64,000 bases of DNA from Phragmites australis (taxonomy: Eukaryota; Streptophyta; Magnoliopsida; Poales; Poaceae): positions 2,983,501 through 3,047,500 of the forward strand of contig NC_084942.1 of the NCBI RefSeq assembly GCF_958298935.1. The letters are read 5' to 3'. The position numbers and the translations under genes are program-made. Of the stretch, positions 58,213-64,000 are shown in pieces. The notes under the pieces were generated by a model. It saw only the letters and a program-made list of their open reading frames with translations, made no database searches and was not told where the DNA came from. The stretch's first letter is position 1, and each line of letters opens with the position of its first letter.

Positions 58213-58665
58213 TTGAGACCATTGTATGTCAAGGGACATATTGATGGAAGACTGATTTCTAGAATGCTAGTAGATGGTGGAGCTACCGTGAACTTAATGC
58301 CATATTCAATTTTTAAGAAGCTAGGAAAAGAAGATAATGAGCTTGTGAAGACAAATTTAGTGCTTAATAGCTTCACCGGCAATCCTACAGAGGCCAAGTG
58401 TGTGATTTCCATGGAACTCACTATTGGGAGCAAGATGGTGCCTATGGCTTTCTTTGTCGCCAATGTGCAAGGTAACTACAATGTATTACTATGTCATGAT
58501 TGGATTCATGCAAATTGTTGTGTGCCTTATAGTTTGCACCAATTCTTGATTCAATGGGTAGACGATGAAGTAGAGGTTGTACATTCGGATACATCGGCTT
58601 TTGTTGCTTTAGCCGATGCTTCGGTAAATTGGCAACACAAGAATGTTCAATGTTTATCTGATTAA
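58213..58665 (+). pseudogene. Gypsy aspartic protease
   Basis: Open frame of 150 codons with a retropepsin-like fold: LVDGGATVNLMPYS carries the catalytic Asp in the D-G-G-A form used by this plant lineage, followed by an LLCHDWIH block (family LLGRDWIH). It would process the Gag-Pol polyprotein. It is the best preserved open segment of the element. Confidence 0.8.
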
Positions 58666-59199
58666 GACATTTCAGGTTATGATTTCTTAGTGTTACTAGA
58701 GATGGTTTTGTACCTGTATTTGTACAGCCAATTTCTTCATCTCGGATTAGCACTGTAATATTATAAATGGATAAACAAAGTAATTTAGAGTGGTCGCAAC
58801 ATCATGTGGAACAATATTGGTCAAAAAAGAATGATATTTGTGAAACTATTGATGATTTTGATGAGGTAGAAAAGCTATGAAAATGTTTTTTGTCAGCCGA
58901 CCCATTAGAAGAGGTAGATATAGGAGATGGTACTATTACTAGGCTGACATTTATGAACAAAAATATGCATGATGTCCAAAAAGGCAAAATAGTTGCATTG
59001 CTTAAGGAATATATCAATTATTTCGCTTGAGAATATCATAAGATGTCGGGACTTAGCTGTGAGCTTATAGAACATCGGCTTCCCATAAAACCTGGTTTTA
59101 GACCTCACAAACAGCCAGCTAGAAAGTTTATTCTAACATGTATGGGCGAATCAAAGAAGAAATAAAGCCGGTTGCTTGTTGTAGGGTTTATTCATCCTT

Positions 59200-60440
59200 G
59201 TAGATATGCTGAATGGATATCCAACATTGTCTCATTTGGGAAGAAGAAAAAACCGGTAAGCTGAGAGTATGCATTGATTTTAGAGATTTAAATAAAGCTA
59301 CTCCTAAAGATGAATATCCTATGGCTATCACCGATATGTTGATTAATGACGCTTCATGTCATAGAGTCATTAGTTTTTTGGATGGAACGCGGGTTATAAT
59401 CAAATCTTTATGGCCGAAGAAGATATGCCTAAAACGGATTTTCGTTCTCAGGTTTTATTGGTTTATTTGAGTGAGTTATCATGACATTTGGTTTAAAGAA
59501 TACCGGTGCTACTTATCATAGAGCTACAAATTTGATCTTTCATGATTTGCTTGGTGTCATTTTATTATTGTCAAATCGGATGCTATGGGTAGTCATTTAG
59601 CCTAGTTGCATATAGGTTTTGAGAGAATACGTCGATATGATTTAAAGATGAACCTACTGAACTATGCTTTTGGTGTATTGACGGGTAAGTTTTTGGATTT
59701 CATAATACATGAGAGAGGCATAGAGATAGATCCTAATAAGATAGCCGCTATAGATAAATTAGAGGCACCAAAATCAAAGAGAGATATTCAAAAATTGCTA
59801 GGAAAAGTCAATTACCTGAGGCGGTTCATATCTAACTTATCCGGTAAAGTTAGTATTTTTACTCCTATACTTTGGTTAAAGAAAGAAGCCGATTTTACTT
59901 AGGGGGTAGAACAGCAAAAAGCCTTTGATAAGATTAAAAAATATTTGTCATTACCCCTGTGTTGAGGGCGCCCAAAGCTGGGATTCCATTTCGGCTATAT
60001 GTTGCTACACAAGAAATGATGATAGGTATTATTCTTACACAAGAAAGTGAAGGGAAAGAATGTGTGATCACTTATTTAAGCCGGCGTCTCTTGGATGTGG
60101 AAACAAGGTATTCGTTTATTGAAAAATTGTGTTTATTATTGTATTATGCATGCATCAAGTTGAGACATAATTTGCTTTTTAGTATTTATGTGGTTGCATG
60201 CTAAACCTATGTTATTAAATACATGTTACAAAAGCCTATTTTGAGTGGTAGAATCGAAAAGTGGGCGTATGCTTTAATTGAATATGATTTGGCTTATGAA
60301 CCATTAAGGTCTATGAAAAGCCAAATTATTGCTGATTTTATTGTTAATCATCGTATTGATAATGATACATCGGTTACTGTTATTAGTGTGTGTTCATGGA
60401 AACTATATTTTGATAGCTCGACTTGTAGAGAAGGTTAAGG
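59200..60440 (+). pseudogene. Gypsy reverse transcriptase and first RNase H
   Basis: Motifs in order: LRVCIDFRDLNKATPKDEYPM (59260), a thumb/connection part with GIEIDPNKIAAI and LLGKVNYLRRFI (59715-59830), then RNase H wording (FRLYVATQEMMIGIIL, YLSRRLLDVETRY). The catalytic YVDD box is missing: sequence passes from HDLLG directly to IVKSDAMGSH at about 59545-59590, consistent with a small deletion. Several stops and frameshifts. Confidence 0.8.
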
Positions 60441-60660
60441 TGTTGATATTATTTTAGTTTCACCTAGAGGTGCTATTTTTGAAACATTGGTTCGTTTAGA
60501 ATAATTTTGTACAAACAATCAAGCCGAATATGAAGCTCTTTTGTTAGGTTTGCAAATTTTAGGGTCTATGGATGTGAAACATAAAGAGGCATTTGGTGAT
60601 TCATTATTAGTGGTGCAGCAAGTTTCTAAAGTTTTTTTAATATTTTGATGAGTCACTAAA
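60390..60660 (+). pseudogene. Second, plant-type RNase H (Tat hallmark)
   Basis: After the connection domain comes WKLYFDSS, then ILVSPRGAIFE and NNQAEYEALLLGLQIL, then GDSLLVVQQV. This matches the additional archaeal-like RNase H carried by Tat-lineage gypsy elements between the first RNase H and integrase. Two in-frame stops interrupt it. Confidence 0.7.
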
Positions 60661-61069
60661 CAACTATTTAGATAAATGTTTAGATATCATAACAAATTTG
60701 GATTATTTCACCATCACTCACATATCTAGAGAAGAGAATATGAGGGCAAATGATTTAGTGCAGCAAGTATCTAGTTATAGAGTCACTAGAGGGATGTTCT
60801 TTGTATTAGAAAAACCGTTGTTGGCTTGTGCTAGTGTCCATTTGGCTGAACAATAGGAGGAGAGTTCGATTTTGCCCAAAAAAAAATAGATTTGCCTACA
60901 CCTAGTAATTGGATAAAGTTGATGATTGGGTATTTAGATAATCCTAGTTCATCAGTAGATATAAAGATTAGACGACAAGCTTTAAAATATGTGATGTTGG
61001 ATGGTGAATTATATCGCTGAACCATATACGGGTTGCTTCTAAAATATTTAGGTTCGGAACAAAATAAAA

Positions 61070-61904
61070 TTGTTATAGGTAAAGTACATGAAGGTATTTG
61101 TGGTACGCATCAGTCGGCTTACAAAATAATGTGGTTGTTAAGGAGAGCTGAATTTTATTGGGCGACTATGTTTGATGATTGCTCTATATATTACAAAGGA
61201 TGTGAATGATGCCAAAAGTTTGGTAATATACAATTAGCTCCTGCTTCTATGTTGAATCTTAACGTCAAACCATGGATGTTTCGAGGCTGGGCTTTGGATT
61301 TCATCGACCAAATTCATCATCTATCTTCCAAAGGTCATCGCTTTGTTTTAGTTGATACAGATTATTTTACAAAGTGGGCTGAGGTCGTTTCTTTGGAGAA
61401 TATGGCGCATAAAGAGGTAATCAAATTTATTTTGGAACATATTTTTTATAGATTCGGCATTCAACAAACTTTAAATATCGATCAAGGGTCTTCTTTTATT
61501 TCCCACAAGTGCGTGAGTTTGCATAATCATTTAGAATTAAGCTTCTCAATTTCTCACCACATTATGCTCAAACCAATGGACAGACCGAGTCAAGCAATAA
61601 AATCTTGATTAAGCTCATAAAGAAAAAAATAGAAGAACATCTAAAAACATGGCATGAGGTTTTGAGTGAAGCATTTTGGGCTCATCCCATATCTAAACAT
61701 AGTGCTACTAAAGTTACTCCTTATGAGTTAGTGTATGAACAAGAAGTCGTTTTGCCCGTTGAGGTAAATCTTGGCGCAATGAGAGTGGCACAACAAAATG
61801 ACATCAATGATGAAAGATTTAGAGCTTTGAGAGAAATTGAAAATAATAAATTGAGGGCAGCTAAAGCCTACAATAAGAAAGTAAAGGAAAAATCGTTCAA
61901 GTAG
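61070..61904 (+). pseudogene. Gypsy integrase
   Basis: Starts with an HHCC-type zinc region (CGTHQSAYKIMWLL ... CE-CQKFGN), one Cys pair broken by a stop. The core follows: WALDFIDQIHHLSSKGHRFV with the first catalytic Asp, and a NIDQGSSFIS block (family SDNGxQF, here Asp kept but Asn lost). The C-terminal part has KTWHEVLSEAFWAH and TPYELVYEQEVVLPVEVN. Frameshift near 61605. No chromodomain, as expected for Tat. Confidence 0.82.
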
Positions 61905-62336
61905 GAGATTTGGTTTGGAAGACGATTTTACATGTCGTGTCTAAAGATAATAAGTTTGGAAAGTGGTCTCCTAGTTGGGAAGGTCCTTTTAAGGTTGCAA
62001 GAATCGTACTAAAAAATTCGTATATATTGTAATATTTACAAGGAGACAAGATGCATCAAACTATCAATAGAAAATACTTGAAGAAATACTATCCAAGTGT
62101 GTGGCAAGACGCTTGAGAAGAGAGGTAAGCATACCTGGCTGGTGTAATTTGTCACCATCCTAAGATACATAGTTATGCATGACCGATGTATTTACTATCG
62201 TCCTTAGAACATACACGTGGCTGATATATTATTCATATCGTCCTAAGTAGTAGCTTAAGATGAATAATGAATTATTTGATGATTGTATGGAGTAAAAGTG
62301 TTTTTCGATGCACAAGCAATAAAATAAGAGGGCATG

Positions 62337-63433
62337 TGTTGATAGCAAAAAGAGGCGCGACCAAAAATTTTGTGCACACCGGATAGTCCAGTTCTTAAGG
62401 CAGTGTCATCATCGGACTATCCGGTGAGCAGAAGTGGATTTTATGTAAAAAAAATGCTCTCTGTACAAATTGGACCGGCGAGTGCTCTAGTGCAAATGCC
62501 AGACTATCCAATGCTTATAAGTTGATATTAGCCAAAAAACATGTTCTCTGCAAAAAAAAAAATAGTTCGGTGAGGGTTCCGCCGGACTATGCGGTGAAAA
62601 CGCTAGACTATCCGATGCTTATAGCTTGAACCGCGTAGAGTGAATTGCTCTTTGCAAAAATATAGTCTGGTGTGTTATTCGAGGTAGCGCCAGATTATGG
62701 TGAGTTCAATGGCAAAACTTGTAGAGAAAATTGCTCTATGCGAGAATTAGTCCTGTGAGGTTTTCAGTGTCAACACTGTATCATCTGGTGCATGTATTTC
62801 AAAATTTTGCAACAGGATTTGCTCTCTACAAATATTAGTTCGGCGATAGCCTCCGGTGAGTGTATTTCAAACGCCGGACTATCTGGTGTATATTAGGAAA
62901 GAGTTCGGAGTCCAGCCGAGTTGAACTCACCGAATAGTCCAGTGATCAAAAGTTTGTTCTCACCGAACCATCCGGTGTTCGGTTCGAATTCGACTCGAGT
63001 TGGATTCGTACATTTGTTCGGATTCTTTTCGTGTTTTTTACCGTACAGAGTGTGTTTAGGGTTGGAATAGAGTACTACTTTGATTCCCTAGAAACAAGAC
63101 CACGTCCCCCTTATAAATAAATAGTTGAGGATAGAGGCCGATTGCAACAACAACTCAATCAATCGCAATTATTACATCTATTTTTTGTTTGTCTTTACTT
63201 TCTGCCTATTAGGGTAGTTTTAGAGTAGTTCTTCACTGCTACTTTGAGTCTTCACGATTTGGGTGATAGTTCTTTGTGGATTTTCTTGTAAATCGTCCGG
63301 GCAGCGATTCTTAAGGCTGCCGGTCAAAATTCTTTGCTTGTTTGCTCGTAAACAAGTCGCATATCGCTGCAAAAAGTGATAGTTATCCAGAACAGATTCG
63401 TGTTGCACAGAATTGCGAAATTCCGTGCCAACA
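62337..63433 (+). repeat. 3' LTR of the gypsy element
   Basis: 1097 bp. Starts TGTTGATAG after the purine-rich AATAAGAGGGCATG, ends CCAACA at 63433 and is followed by TGAAT. Same internal palindrome-rich units as the 5' LTR, with a CTTATAAATAAATAG motif near 63111. Confidence 0.88.
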
Positions 63434-63859
63434 TGAATCACATGGAAAGAACTACTAAGTGCAATAATAGACTGAGCTATGTGCATTTTAGTCATGATTT
63501 CAAGTAACAATAAGACATGGTAGGTTGCTCGATCATGTGGCTATGGTTTCTAATGGAAATTCTGTAAAGTATATCAACTGGGACTAATTATATGCGTTGT
63601 GCTCCAGTTACACGGAATGATCTGTGTTACATTACATAGAATAGCTTGACAAAAGATAAACAATTGGACAGGAGGACAACAAATTGTACCTGAAAAGGTG
63701 ATATAATATCACTGCTGATTCCTCAAGGTAATTTGATGACAATAAGTGAGCGTGTGTGATTAAAAAGATGTGGATAAATGTTGTATTTAATATAAAACTT
63801 AGGAGATGATACAGATTAGAGAAATATTTTGTACAAGAAAAGTTATCCAATTCTGCAAG
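63434..63859. other. Intergenic DNA right of the gypsy element
   Basis: AT-rich; nothing recognised. Confidence 0.35.
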
Positions 63860-64000
63860 ACAGTAAGGCCACAGCCAACGGTTTTTCTTCAGGGACGAAA
63901 TTCCTGTCGTGAAGGGATTTTCGTTCCCTTCAGCGCTCCAACGATTTTCCTTCACAGTTCTCGTCACGAAGGGATTTCCAAGGTGATTCCCTTTAGGACG
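63860..64000. repeat. Dispersed repeat cut by the window edge
   Basis: GAAGGGATTT, GCGCTCCAACGATTTTCC and GTTCCCTTC blocks are the inverted counterpart of the repeat at 44225-44455. Extends beyond the right edge. Confidence 0.5.

Larger units (their letters stand above)
53781..63433 (+). mobile_element. Full-length decayed Ty3-gypsy element, Tat lineage
   Basis: 9.65 kb with LTRs at 53781-54867 and 62337-63433, starting (T/G)GTTGATAG and ending CCAACA. The flanking 5-mers GGAAT and TGAAT match at four of five bases, a probable decayed target duplication. Inside: primer-binding site near 54873, gag, protease, reverse transcriptase, RNase H, a second plant-type RNase H, and integrase. The order and the extra RNase H before integrase point to the Tat lineage (Tat/Grande/RIRE2-like). 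Dozens of stops and frameshifts make it non-autonomous. The LTRs differ widely, so it is old. Confidence 0.9.

Overview
The window is nuclear DNA from a plant, most likely a grass. Evidence: plant-only gene families (IQM calmodulin-binding protein, CYP94-type cytochrome P450, plant purple acid phosphatase, FAR1-related, F-box/DUF295); very GC-rich third codon positions in the P450 and phosphatase; short GT-AG introns; and a transposon load typical of grasses (Tourist MITEs, CACTA, Mutator-like MITEs, SIRE/Opie-type copia, Tat-type gypsy). I cannot name the species.

Three genes look intact, all on the minus strand: a nine-exon IQM gene (4199-7793, 470 aa), an intronless CYP94-type P450 (25239-26774, 511 aa) and a five-exon purple acid phosphatase (50590-52490, 438 aa). 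I rebuilt the two spliced genes from GT-AG junctions; reading phase closes exactly in both. Broken gene copies are a duplicated IQM first exon (2370-2557), an F-box/DUF295 pseudogene (11526-12575) and a FAR1-related pseudogene split by a MITE (47591-49735).

Layout: 1-2.8 kb, AT-rich DNA with a Tourist MITE and the partial IQM duplicate. 4.2-8.3 kb, IQM gene and promoter. 8.3-10.3 kb, CACTA-like repeat DNA with a nested TIR element. 10.3-13.9 kb, LTR-like sequence, F-box pseudogene and a degenerate tandem array. 13.9-17.4 kb, truncated SIRE/Opie-type copia (minus). 17.4-17.8 kb, LINE fragment. 19.6-25.1 kb, complete but decayed copia with 200 bp LTRs and a 5 bp TSD, containing a CACTA element that itself holds a LINE 3' tail. 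25.2-26.9 kb, P450, with a Mutator-like MITE inserted at its TATA box; a second copy lies at 28.3-29.1 kb. 33.3-38.9 kb, a 2.81 kb tandem duplication of a truncated copia plus its flank. 39.2-41.2 kb, right part of a CACTA element with a Ulp1-like protease relic. 42.9-45.9 kb, MITEs and a short CACTA element. 47.6-49.7 kb, FAR1 relic. 50.6-52.8 kb, phosphatase. 53.8-63.4 kb, a full-length decayed Tat-lineage gypsy element.

The three genes have unrelated roles (calmodulin binding, fatty-acid or jasmonate oxidation, phosphate-ester hydrolysis) and form no cluster or pathway. The main interest is how transposons have rearranged gene edges: a target-site duplication that copies a TATA box, an exon-plus-promoter duplication, and a tandem duplication whose ends share four bases. 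I found no tRNA, rRNA, CRISPR array or obviously new protein system. All family calls are from reading motifs, without database searches.
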